Shown: piece after piece, positions 45,123-53,115 of the stretch
How positions within the stretch are numbered: the stretch's first letter is position 1
How the letters are laid out: every line of letters begins with the position of its first letter
Source of the DNA: CAVVYV01 sp963752585
GTDB taxonomy: Bacteria > Actinomycetota > Thermoleophilia > Solirubrobacterales > 70-9
NCBI GenBank assembly: GCA_963752585.1
Contig: CAVVYV010000008.1
Coordinates: 1 to 64,000, forward strand
Direction: 5' to 3'
DNA length: 64,000 nt
Program-made: the position numbers and the translations under genes
The notes under the pieces: model-generated
What the model saw: the letters and a program-made list of their open reading frames with translations, nothing else
Databases searched by the model: none
Told to the model about the DNA's origin: nothing

Positions 45123-45639
45123 GGAGGACGACTCCCGAGTCGAACCGCTTCATGTCGTCGAGCTTCATGTCGACCCGACCCAGGTCGCCGAGGACGTGGA
45201 CATTCCCCTCGCCATATACGAGCGGGTTCAGGTACACCTCGAACACGTCGATCAACCCCTTCTCCGTCAGTGCATGGGCAAACTCGCCGCTGCCGTGGAG
45301 GAACAGGTCGCCGTCGACCTCCTCCTTCAGCTTCGGCACAGAGGTCTCGATCTCCCCCTCAAGCGCGGTCGAGTTCCACTCGAGCTCGCCCGAGAGCGTC
45401 CTAGAGCCGATGTACTTCGGGAACGGATTGATCCACTTCGCCCACGGATCTGAGTCCGGCTGCTGGGGCCAGTACCCGGCCAGCCCCTCGTAGGTCTTGC
45501 GGCCGAGGACCAGGCCGCCAGAGTTCCTCTGCCGCTCGAATGAGTACTCGCCGTGGTCGCCGCCCGGCATCACCCAGTCGGCGACCGGGTCGATGACACC
45601 GTCCAACGTCGCCTGCGTGGTCGCGATCAGCTTTCCCAT
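45103..45639 (-). CDS. RibD C-terminal / dihydrofolate-reductase-like protein
   Basis: 178 residues from the ATG at 45639: MGKLIATTQATLDGVIDPVADWVMPGGDHGEYSFERQRNSGGLVLGRKTYEGLAGYWP, then FPKYIGSRTLSGELEWNSTALEGEIETSVPKLKEEVDGDLFLHGSGEFAHALTEKGLIDVFEVYLNPLVYGEGNVH. The TLDGV, LGRKTYEG, and GSGEFAHAL pattern fits NADPH-dependent RibD-like reductases. A second member of the family at 26.9 kb differs in detail. Not clearly part of the polysaccharide pathway; its end overlaps the neighbouring glycosyltransferase. Confidence 0.82.
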   Translation of the reverse strand: MGKLIATTQATLDGVIDPVADWVMPGGDHGEYSFERQRNSGGLVLGRKTYEGLAGYWPQQPDSDPWAKWINPFPKYIGSRTLSGELEWNSTALEGEIETSVPKLKEEVDGDLFLHGSGEFAHALTEKGLIDVFEVYLNPLVYGEGNVHVLGDLGRVDMKLDDMKRFDSGVVLLTYLPA

Positions 45640-45876
45640 CTCATGCTCCTTTCGTCTTGCGTGGCGAGCCTTGCTCGCCCTTTCATCCCAACGACGAACG
45701 GGTCGCAGCCGGCTAGACGTTTATCGGCTGGGGCCCGGATACGGCGACCAAGGGTGAGCATCCTCGTCGCTCAGCCGCAGCCGCGAGCGGTCGAGGCCCA
45801 CAACCGGCCTCGGCAAGCGGCAGCAGGATCACCGCCCCTTAACACCCGGCGCGATCCGCCGCCTAGGCTTCCCGCC
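45640..45876. other. Intergenic stretch without evident genes
   Basis: A 237-base gap between two divergent genes. I see no tRNA, hairpin with a T-tract, or conserved motif. The part near 45659-45680 (GTGGCGAGCCTTGCTCGCC) can form a small hairpin. A promoter for either gene probably lies here but cannot be placed with confidence. Confidence 0.4.
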
Positions 45877-46848
45877 GTGCCTGGGGGGCTCAAACCGGCG
45901 TTTGTGGCCGCGCTTGCGCTGGCTCTGGTCGCCGCGCTCTGGGGCGGAGCCAGTGCGGAGGCGACGCGGTCCACGGCCAGTTCGAAGCTGGTCCTCAACA
46001 TCGCTCATCGCGGCGCCTCCGGCACGGCGCCCGAGCACACGATCGCGAGCTACGACCGGGCGTTGAAGCTCGGGGCCGACTACATCGAGCAGGATCTTCA
46101 GCTGACCATGGACGGCGTGCTCGTCGCCCTCCATGACGAGACCCTCGACCGAACCGCCCGCGGGCCGGCCGAGAACTGCACCGGGCGGGTGGCCGACAAG
46201 ACCCTCTCCCAGATCAAGACCTGCGACGTCGGCAGCTGGTTCAACCAGGCCTTTCCGGAGGCGGCGCGCCGCAGCTACGTCGGCCTTCGCATCCCCACGC
46301 TCGAGGAGGTCTTCAAGCGCTACGGCAAGGGGGTCAACTACTACATCGAGACGAAGAGCCCCGAGAGCTCCGACCGGATGGAGGAGCGCCTGCTCGACCT
46401 GCTCGATCGTTACGGCCTGAGGGCGGGCGCCGCCGAGCAGTGGCAGGTGCTGATTCAGTCGTTCAGCCCGGCGAGCCTGATCAAGATCCACACCCAGCTC
46501 GACCCCTCGCTGCCGCTGATCCAGCTGCTCCCCGGCGGGCCGAGCATCGTCAATCAAGCGCTGCTCGACCCGATCAGCGAGTACGCGGTGGGGATCGGAC
46601 CCGCGCAGGGGAGCGTCGACGCAGCGCTGGTGCAGGCTGCTCACGCTCGCTGCCTGGCAGTTCACCCCTACACGGTCAACGCCACCTCAGACATGTCCGC
46701 ATTGATCGGCGCCAGCGTGGACGGGATGTTCACGAACTTCCCCGAGCGCCTGGACTCGCTCCTTGGCCGCGGGGCCGCGAAGGGCCGGAGCGGAGCGGCG
46801 AGGGCCGCCGCGGCCTGGCGAGGCTGCATCTCGACGCAGCCTGGGTAG
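45877..46848 (+). CDS. Secreted glycerophosphodiester phosphodiesterase
   Basis: 323 residues from a GTG at 45877, with a signal peptide (VPGGLKPAFVAALALALVAALWGGASA). The GDPD TIM barrel is clear: VLNIAHRGASGTAPEHTIASYDRALKLGADYIEQDLQLTMDGVLVALHDETLDRTARGP, containing the catalytic His pair (HRG and HDETLDR) and the Glu/Asp metal ligands in EQDLQ. Next come LRIPTLEEVFKRYGKGVNYYIETKSPE and a C-terminal HPYTVNATSDMSALIGASVDGMFTNFPERL. It probably releases glycerol phosphate from lipid or teichoic-type polymers outside the cell. Confidence 0.88.
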   Translation: MPGGLKPAFVAALALALVAALWGGASAEATRSTASSKLVLNIAHRGASGTAPEHTIASYDRALKLGADYIEQDLQLTMDGVLVALHDETLDRTARGPAENCTGRVADKTLSQIKTCDVGSWFNQAFPEAARRSYVGLRIPTLEEVFKRYGKGVNYYIETKSPESSDRMEERLLDLLDRYGLRAGAAEQWQVLIQSFSPASLIKIHTQLDPSLPLIQLLPGGPSIVNQALLDPISEYAVGIGPAQGSVDAALVQAAHARCLAVHPYTVNATSDMSALIGASVDGMFTNFPERLDSLLGRGAAKGRSGAARAAAAWRGCISTQPG

Positions 46849-46856
46849 CGCCCACT

Positions 46857-47786
46857 TCAGGCGCCAGACCGGCCGTTGTGGCGCAACGCACGCTGCTGCT
46901 CCCAGTCGCTCGCCGCAACCCAGAGCTCACGAAAGCGCCGATAGCGCTCCTCCTCCCCGAGCAGCGGGCGTGCCAATTGGGCGCGAGCCCGGACGAAAGC
47001 CAGCCCCACCGCGATCCGCCCGGCTAGTCCCAGCGGGGCGGTCGCCACCCCGAAATAGCGCTCGCAGTACCGCCGAGGGCGGGTGGCCCGGTAGGCGAGC
47101 TCCCCTTCGCGATACTCACGGACATAGCCGAGAAGCTCGGCCACCTCAGTTGCGTTGTAGTGCTTGACGGCGGCGGTCGGGGCGTAGCCGAGCCGGTGCC
47201 CCCGATGGTCAAGCGTGGCGGCCATCGCGGTCTCGGCGAAGCAGCCGAAGCGATGCTCGAAGCCACCGGCGTCGAGGTAGGCGTCTCGGCGGATGGCGAA
47301 GCCCCGGATGGTGACCTTCCGCCAATCGCCCTCGCGGCTCCACTCGGCGAAGCCGTCCTCATACCAGCGCTCCTCGCACCTCGCGATCGGGTTCGAGCTG
47401 CCATCGCCGGTCGAGCGAATGCAGGCGCCGGCATGCATCGGCTGGTTCTGCGACAGGTACTCCAGAAGCGCCTCGAGACAGGCCGGCTCGGCGACGCAAT
47501 GCCCCTCGGTGAACAGCACCCAGCGCCCGCGCGCTGACCGGGCGCCGTGGTCGTGCAGCTCCAGTTCGTTCGGGGACTCCAGCCTGAGCAGCCGATCGCA
47601 GGGGGTCAGCAGCGGCTGGATCAGCTCCTCGGCTTCGCGTTCGCCCCCGCTGCCGACGACGAGCACCTCGTAGCGCTCCCTGGGCAGACGCTGCCGCCTG
47701 GTCCAGCTCTCGACGCACTCGGCGGCGTGACCGCCTTCGTCGAGGAGCGTGAGGACGACCGAGAGCTCGGGATCCGGGGGGGCCAT
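46857..47786 (-). CDS. Glycosyltransferase family 2-like protein with altered DxD
   Basis: 309 residues. MAPPDPELSVVLTLLDEGGHAAECVESWTRRQRLPRERYEVLVVGSGGEREAEELIQ is a GT-A start but with VGSGG replacing the usual D-x-S-D-GS; the DxD site reads LFTEGHCVAEP; then IRGFAIRRDAYLDAGGFEHRFGCFAETAMAATLDHRGHRLGYAPTAAVKHYNATEVAELLGYVREYREGELAYRATRP. The metal site is atypical, so it may be metal independent or not catalytic. Divergent from the PhyH gene with 23 bases between starts. Confidence 0.72.
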   Translation of the reverse strand: MAPPDPELSVVLTLLDEGGHAAECVESWTRRQRLPRERYEVLVVGSGGEREAEELIQPLLTPCDRLLRLESPNELELHDHGARSARGRWVLFTEGHCVAEPACLEALLEYLSQNQPMHAGACIRSTGDGSSNPIARCEERWYEDGFAEWSREGDWRKVTIRGFAIRRDAYLDAGGFEHRFGCFAETAMAATLDHRGHRLGYAPTAAVKHYNATEVAELLGYVREYREGELAYRATRPRRYCERYFGVATAPLGLAGRIAVGLAFVRARAQLARPLLGEEERYRRFRELWVAASDWEQQRALRHNGRSGA

Positions 47787-47809
47787 CCCTATACCCTCGC
47801 CGGGCGCGA

Positions 47810-48721
47810 ATGGTCGAGATCAGGGTCACCGAGGAGGAGCGGGCCGCCGCTCGGCTCAGCCCCGATAGCTTCCGCTCGGCAGCGCTCTTCCTTCACACCG
47901 CGGGGTACGTCGTCCTGCGCGACGCCTTGCCAGGCGCCCTCGTCGGGGAGGCGCGAGATGCGTTCGCCGAGATCCTCGGCGACTGCATCGACAGCCGGGA
48001 GGGCGAGGCCTGGTACCAGGTCTCCCGGCAACGGCAGGCGGTCTTCTGGGAGCGGGGGGCTCGCTGGCGCATCTTCCCAAAGCTGCGCCCGCCCCTGAAC
48101 GACCCGCGTCTGCTCGCGAACCCGCTGGTCACACCGCTGCTCGCCGAGGCCCTCGGCAGCGACTTCCGCTGCAAGTTCGTCTCCAGCGACACCTGCGTGA
48201 AGGGCTCTGCGCTCCAGGCGCCTCACCGCGAGCTCGGCGCGGGCGGAGCCCAAGATCCGCGCGCCTACATCGTCAACGTGCCTCTCGTGGATTGCGGCCT
48301 GGAGAATGGGCCGCTCGAGGTCTGGCCGGAGAGCCACCTCTGGAGCCCCGCCGTGCTCAATCGCCACGGCCTCTCGGATCAGGTCCAGGACGGGTCCAAC
48401 CCCGGGCTGGACGAGTTCGCGCGGCGGATCCCGTCGGAGCCGCTCGTCGTCGAGCTGGGAAGCGTGCTGATCCGGGATCCGGGGATGCTCCATCGCGGGA
48501 CGCCAAATATCACCCGCGAGCCCCGGACGATGCTCACCCTCTGCTACCTGCGCCGCGACTACGACTACGACTACGGCACCGCCGAGTACAACCTCGACCG
48601 CGAGCTGTTCCGCCGGCTCGACCCGAGCGTCCAGCGCCTCTTCCCGGAAATGGAGGCCCCTCACCAGCCTCGCCCGGTGAGCAGATATCGGACGGAGCCC
48701 TCGACGCACCCCCTGGCGTAG
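47810..48721 (+). CDS. Phytanoyl-CoA dioxygenase (PhyH)-like Fe(II)/2-oxoglutarate oxygenase
   Basis: 303 residues, ATG at 47810. The PhyH fold: FLHTAGYVVLRDALPGALVGEARDAFAE, then SALQAPHRELG with His139 and Glu141 in place of the usual HxD, IVNVPLVDCGLENGPLEVWPESH, and GSVLIRDPGMLHRGTPNITREPRTML with the distal His228 and the 2-oxoglutarate Arg. So the triad is His-X-Glu...His. Lies among glycosyltransferases, so a sugar or lipid-sugar could be hydroxylated. The C-terminal 20 residues overlap the next gene's end by 61 bases, possibly an over-long end. Confidence 0.78.
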   Translation: MVEIRVTEEERAAARLSPDSFRSAALFLHTAGYVVLRDALPGALVGEARDAFAEILGDCIDSREGEAWYQVSRQRQAVFWERGARWRIFPKLRPPLNDPRLLANPLVTPLLAEALGSDFRCKFVSSDTCVKGSALQAPHRELGAGGAQDPRAYIVNVPLVDCGLENGPLEVWPESHLWSPAVLNRHGLSDQVQDGSNPGLDEFARRIPSEPLVVELGSVLIRDPGMLHRGTPNITREPRTMLTLCYLRRDYDYDYGTAEYNLDRELFRRLDPSVQRLFPEMEAPHQPRPVSRYRTEPSTHPLA

Positions 48722-49626
48722 CTGAGGCGAATCAGCCAGGTCGGTCGCTCGTTCGGATAGCGCACGAAGCCCTGCCGGAACCGCCGGAGGACCTGGAGGA
48801 ACACCCTGACCGCCCAGGCGGCGCCTTCGAGCCGCGGGTGCGGGGTGGGCGACGCGAGCGCCCGGAGGAAGACGTCGGCCCTCCCGAATCCCCGGTTCAG
48901 GCGCCGCAGGTAGGCGAGCGTCATCCGATCGTGGGGAATGACGTGGCGCAGGCGCAGCTCGGGCGAGTACCAGATCTGCCACCCGGAACCCCGGATACGC
49001 AAGGCGATCTCAGCATCCTCCCCGGCGCCGAAGTTGCGGGATCGGCGCGAGCGGAGCACTCCGTGATCGATCCAGCCGCTCGAGATCACCGCCTCACGGC
49101 GAAGCACCAGACCGGCGCCGACGGGCATTCGCCATTCGGTCACCGGCATCTGGCGAGGTGCGTCGCCGAGCTCTTGGCGCGCCAGGCTCTCGCCGTAGAG
49201 CTCGGCGATCTCTGTCGGGGAGGTCTCCCAGAGAAGCTCGTTCCTCCCTCCGAAGGCGCCGGCGCGGGGATGCGCCTCGGCGAATCCGAGTGCCTGCGCC
49301 GCCCAGTCCGGCGCGAGCAGGCAGTCGTCGTCCACGAATCCAATCAAGCGCCCGCGGCTTTCGCGCAGGCCGCGTCTCCGCGCAAAGGCGATGCCCAGCC
49401 GCGGCTCGGTGATGTAACGAAGCTGGGGGATACGGCCGCCAGCGGCAAGACGCCGGACGACCTCCCCGCTCCGGTCCGTGCATCGGTTGGCGACGACCAG
49501 CGCCTCCCAGCGCACGGTCTCCGGGAGCTCTTGGTTGGCGACGCTCTCGAGGGCACACTCGAGCAGGCGCGCCTTGTTGTGCGTGCATACCAGCACGGTC
49601 AGGTCGACCCCATCCTGCCCGGTCAC
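48661..49626 (-). CDS. Glycosyltransferase, family 2
   Basis: 321 residues from a GTG at 49626 that overlaps the flippase stop (GTGA). VTGQDGVDLTVLVCTHNKARLLECALESVANQELPETVRWEALVVANRCTDRSGEVVRRL opens the GT-A domain; the metal site is IGFVDDDCLLAPDW, a clear DDD; then PVGAGLVLRREAVISSGWIDHG, and NFGAGEDAEIALRIRGSGWQIWYSPELRLRHVIPHDRMTLAYLRRLNRGFGRADVFLR. Coupled to wzx and wzy upstream. Donor and acceptor unknown. Ends tail to tail with the PhyH gene (61-base overlap). Confidence 0.88.
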   Translation of the reverse strand: MTGQDGVDLTVLVCTHNKARLLECALESVANQELPETVRWEALVVANRCTDRSGEVVRRLAAGGRIPQLRYITEPRLGIAFARRRGLRESRGRLIGFVDDDCLLAPDWAAQALGFAEAHPRAGAFGGRNELLWETSPTEIAELYGESLARQELGDAPRQMPVTEWRMPVGAGLVLRREAVISSGWIDHGVLRSRRSRNFGAGEDAEIALRIRGSGWQIWYSPELRLRHVIPHDRMTLAYLRRLNRGFGRADVFLRALASPTPHPRLEGAAWAVRVFLQVLRRFRQGFVRYPNERPTWLIRLSYARGCVEGSVRYLLTGRGW

Positions 49627-51206
49627 CTGATCGCGTCCTCGTCGCGCTGCTCGGCCTCGAGCGTCTCGCGGCTGAGGCGTGGGCCGGGGAAGGTCCGCAG
49701 CGGCGGTGACTCGGCCGCCGGCTCCGGCTCGGGCGGGCGCTCCCGCAGACGGCGGAAGGCCCCTGCGATCGCCGAGGGGGTCAGGTTGGCGGCGGCGGCC
49801 CGGCGCTCCTCGTCGCTGAGGAACCCGGTCAGGAGCAGGACCGCCGGGTAGGCGAGCCAAACCGCGGTGCGAGCGGCGAAGCCCCCGATCCCGTCGGTGG
49901 GCAGGAACAGCTCCCCCACCGTCACCAGCACCGCGGCGAGCCCGGCAACCTGGCCCAGCCGCAGCCACTCGTAGGGGACCCGGAACAGCCTCTGGGTGAA
50001 CACGTACATCAGCACCAGGACGACCGCGTAGGAGGCGACGAGGGAGACGCCGGCGCCGACGATCCCGAGCGACGGGACGAGGGCGAGGTTGAGCCCGATG
50101 TTGGCCGCCGTCCCCGCAGCCGTGGCGGGGAAGTTGAACTCGGTGCGGCCGGTGCGGCCGAGGACGACCACCAGGACCAGATAGAGCGCGTAGAGCATCA
50201 CCCCGGTCGAGACCAGCCCGATCGCCTCGTAGGACTGGAAGAACTCCGGCGCCGCCAGCGCCCGGACGATCCAGCGGGAGAGCAGCCACATCCCGGCGAC
50301 GAAGAAGGTGCAGACGGCGACGAACCAGGTGACGATCACCGCGTAGGCGCGGCGGGCCTCGTCGTCGTCCTCGATCGAGTAGGCGAGCGGCGGCCAGGCG
50401 AGCTGGAAGCCCTTGACCAGGACGTTGACCGCCTGGGCGAACTTGACCGAGAGGCTGTAGAGGCCGGCGTCGGCGAGCCCGACGAGCCGCACCAGGAGGA
50501 GGCGGTCGATGAAGTTGAGCGAGTAGAGCGAGAGCTCGGCAGGCATCGTCGGCAGCCCGAACCGGGTCATCCGGCGGAGCAAGGGCAGGTCCGGGACCAG
50601 CGACAGCCGCCTCCTCTGCGCGACCAGGAGCCCGGTGAGGAAGACCGCGCCGGTCACGTACTGGCCGAGGAGGAGCCCCTCGGCCCCCTCCTCCTGGACG
50701 ACGACGAACCAGACCGTGGCGGGGATCGTCACCAGGACGTTGGCCACGGTGAAGTAGAGGAATGCCTTCGCCCGCTCGTCGAGTCGGAAGAGGGTGAGCA
50801 GGAACTCGTACATCGTGAACACCCAGAGGCCGAAGATCGCGATTCGGAGCAGCCCGGCGTCGGATTGACCGAGCATCGCCTCCGACAGCGGCCCGGCAAA
50901 GGGCAGCACGATCACCAGCCCCGCCGTCGCCGTCCAGAAGAGCGAGGCGAAGGCCGTCTTCACCACCTTCTCGGGAACCTCGTCGGCCTGGTAGTAGAAG
51001 CGGAGCAGGGCCTCGATCACCCCCAGGCGGATGACGATGCTGGCGGCGATCACCCCGGTGAGCAGAACCTCCGCCGCGCCGTAGTCCGCCGGTGACAGGT
51101 ACCGCGTGTAGAGCGGCAGCAGCGCGACCGCGATCAGCTTCGAGATCACGCTCGAGGCGGTGTAGGCCGCGCCGGTGGTCGCGAGGCGCCGCAGGTAGCC
51201 GGTCAC
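49623..51206 (-). CDS. Polysaccharide flippase (Wzx/MATE-like)
   Basis: 527 residues, GTG at 51206 overlapping the polymerase stop. About 12-14 hydrophobic helices starting LRRLATTGAAYTASSVISKLIAVALLPLYTRYLSPADYGAAEVLLTGVIAAS, a textbook start for Wzx. SLYSLNFIDRLLLVRLVGLADAGLYSLSVKFAQAVNVLVKGFQLAWPP is the second-half repeat. The C-terminal 50 residues are charged and probably cytoplasmic (RRLRERPPEPEPAAESPPLRTFPGPRLSRETLEAEQRDEDAIR). It would turn undecaprenyl-linked repeat units across the membrane. Confidence 0.9.
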   Translation of the reverse strand: MTGYLRRLATTGAAYTASSVISKLIAVALLPLYTRYLSPADYGAAEVLLTGVIAASIVIRLGVIEALLRFYYQADEVPEKVVKTAFASLFWTATAGLVIVLPFAGPLSEAMLGQSDAGLLRIAIFGLWVFTMYEFLLTLFRLDERAKAFLYFTVANVLVTIPATVWFVVVQEEGAEGLLLGQYVTGAVFLTGLLVAQRRRLSLVPDLPLLRRMTRFGLPTMPAELSLYSLNFIDRLLLVRLVGLADAGLYSLSVKFAQAVNVLVKGFQLAWPPLAYSIEDDDEARRAYAVIVTWFVAVCTFFVAGMWLLSRWIVRALAAPEFFQSYEAIGLVSTGVMLYALYLVLVVVLGRTGRTEFNFPATAAGTAANIGLNLALVPSLGIVGAGVSLVASYAVVLVLMYVFTQRLFRVPYEWLRLGQVAGLAAVLVTVGELFLPTDGIGGFAARTAVWLAYPAVLLLTGFLSDEERRAAAANLTPSAIAGAFRRLRERPPEPEPAAESPPLRTFPGPRLSRETLEAEQRDEDAIR

Positions 51207-52702
51207 GTCCGCGCCGTCCCCGCCTGCACCGCGAGCCCCGCTCCGGCCGCGAGCAGGGCCCAGGTGAGCGGGTCGGTGAGGTAGCCCGCGTAGCCGATCG
51301 TGTGGACGAGGAGGGCGCCGAAGGCGGCGGCGATCGCGATCCGCGCCGCCGCGAATCCCCGCTCCGCGGCCTCGGGGCCGGCGCGCGCGCCGAAACCGGG
51401 GGCGATCGCGCGCATCCCCGAGAGCAGCGTCCAAACCGCGACGGCGAGCAGCGCCAGATAGACCAACACCCCGATCGCGCCCTGCTCGGCGGCGACGGTC
51501 ACCGGCTCGTTGTGGGAGACCGTGTTCTCGCCCTTCTTCACGTCCTCAGCCTCGGCGAACTCCTCGGGAAAGGAGGCCGACCCGTACCCGTAGAGGGGCC
51601 GCTCCTCGGCGAGGTCGAGGCCGCCTCTGAGCAGGGTGGTTCGGCCCTCGGTCTCGATCCCGACCGGCTCGTCGGAGTCGGCGCCGGAGCCGATCGTGAG
51701 CAGCCCGGCCAGGGCGATCGCGGCGACCAGCGGAGCGACGATCGCCGTCCAGAGCAGGCTCCAGCGGAGCGCCGCCAGGACCGCGATCCCGAACAGCAGG
51801 GAGATGAAGCTCGACTGGGAGAAGGCGACAGTGAGCCCCGCGAAGACGACGGCGATCGCGGCGGCCAGCCCCAGGGCCCAGCGCCGATCCCGGAGCCAGA
51901 CGAGGACCCCGAGCGAGATGACGATCGCCAGCGCCAGGTAGCGGCCGTAGATGTTCGGGTCCCAGAACAACGAGTTGACCCGGAGGTAGAAGTGGAAGTC
52001 GTTCGACATCTCGAGGGCGTCGTTCCAGAAGATCTCCCCGGCGATGTGCTGGCCGATCCCGACAGCCGCGAACAGGATGGCCTCGCCGAGGACGACGGCG
52101 AAGGTGAAGCCAAGCAGCCGGGGTGTCCAGCGGACTTCCAGCAGGAGCGCGAACATGACCGCGAACGGGATCAGGAAGAAGCCGACATTGCGGGCGGCGA
52201 AGCCGATGTCGTTCGAGTAGGACGCCTGGATCGCGTAGAGGCCGACCGCCGCCAGCAGCGCCAGCGCCAGCGGCCGGGGGCAGCGCGCAGGCGAGCGCCC
52301 CTCCGAGCGGAGCCCGGCGATCGCCTCCGCCAGCACCCCGCCGCCGAGGACTACGTAGAGCGGCACCAGCAGGTTGACGTCCTCGCCGCCTCCGACCCCG
52401 ATCGGGATCCGGAACGGCAGGACCGCGATCAAGATCAGGGGAAGCAGGAGCGGCCACCGGAGCAGGATCCCGGCGAAGACGGCGAGCGCCGCGGCGGCGG
52501 CCGAGATCGCCGCGGCGAAGGCCGCCGGGTTATCGCGAATCGAGGCGAGCTCGTCCCATCCCTCTCCGGCCATCAGCGCCAGGGCCAGCGTGAGCGCCGC
52601 GAGCATCCCGGCTGCCCGAAGCCTCCGGTCGCCCGCGAGCAGCGACACGCCGACGGCGCCGGCGGCGGCGATGCCCCCCGCGATCTCGAGCGTCTCGCTC
52701 AT
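51203..52702 (-). CDS. O-antigen polymerase/ligase (Wzy/WaaL-like)
   Basis: 499 residues. Eleven or more helices; the large outer loop of the family is in NPAAFAAAIS to DPNIYGRYLALAIVISLG, and the ligase-type motif appears as FYLRVNSLFWDPNIYGRYLAL, then GLDLAEERPLYGYGSASFPEEFAEAEDVKKGENTVSHNEPVTVAAEQGAIGVLVY. The loop has the His of VSHNEP. The PF04932-type arrangement fits Wzy or WaaL; which cannot be told. The ATG overlaps the stop of the preceding small gene. Confidence 0.88.
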   Translation of the reverse strand: MSETLEIAGGIAAAGAVGVSLLAGDRRLRAAGMLAALTLALALMAGEGWDELASIRDNPAAFAAAISAAAAALAVFAGILLRWPLLLPLILIAVLPFRIPIGVGGGEDVNLLVPLYVVLGGGVLAEAIAGLRSEGRSPARCPRPLALALLAAVGLYAIQASYSNDIGFAARNVGFFLIPFAVMFALLLEVRWTPRLLGFTFAVVLGEAILFAAVGIGQHIAGEIFWNDALEMSNDFHFYLRVNSLFWDPNIYGRYLALAIVISLGVLVWLRDRRWALGLAAAIAVVFAGLTVAFSQSSFISLLFGIAVLAALRWSLLWTAIVAPLVAAIALAGLLTIGSGADSDEPVGIETEGRTTLLRGGLDLAEERPLYGYGSASFPEEFAEAEDVKKGENTVSHNEPVTVAAEQGAIGVLVYLALLAVAVWTLLSGMRAIAPGFGARAGPEAAERGFAAARIAIAAAFGALLVHTIGYAGYLTDPLTWALLAAGAGLAVQAGTART

Positions 52703-53092
52703 GGGGGCGGCCCGCCCGGATCGATCCTCAGCCGCTCACCCGAGGTTGCCACCCGATCCGCGTCCCTCAGGGTCAGCTGCAACCGGTAGCGGCCCGGCGG
52801 CGGAAAGCTCCCGCTCGGGTCGCGGCCGTCCCAGTCGAAGCAGTGGGAGGCGTCATCGCCCCCGAGCGGCTGCATCGTCGGCGAGCAGCACCACCACCCG
52901 GCCCTCTGCGTCGACGATCGCCACGTCGACGGTGTCCGCCTCGGAGAGCCGAAAGCAGGGCCGGTATCGGTCCGGCTTCGTCTTCAGCTTGACGTTGAAG
53001 GCGACGGGGCCGCGGTCGCGGGCCTTCTGGGTGAGCACCATCGCCACCACCGTCCCCGCGACGAGCAACGCGACCACCGCAGCCGCGATCAT
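52699..53092 (-). CDS. Membrane-anchored protein with FlgD-like Ig domain (one frameshift)
   Basis: About 130 residues. The N-terminus MIAAAVVALLVAGTVVAMVLTQKARD is one membrane anchor; the outer domain, GPVAFNVKLKTKPDRYRPCFRLSEADTVDVAIVDAEGRVVVLLADDA, continues after an indel near 52870 as HCFDWDGRDPSGSFPPPGRYRLQLTLRDADRVATSGERLRIDPGG. The WDGRDxxGxxxPPGxYxxxL pattern is the hallmark of FlgD-type Ig domains. Two Cys may pair. Ends in an ATGA overlap with the polymerase gene, so its role in polysaccharide assembly is plausible but unproven. The start could be a few codons earlier (CTG in frame). Confidence 0.6.
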
Positions 53093-53115
53093 CGCGGGGC
53101 TGGGTCTTGACCGGG

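Noticed and set aside
51092..52789. Plus-strand 565-codon frame opposite wzx/wzy
   Set aside because: Translation is Arg/Asp/Gln/Gly-rich repeats antisense to membrane helices; no plausible start context or domain.
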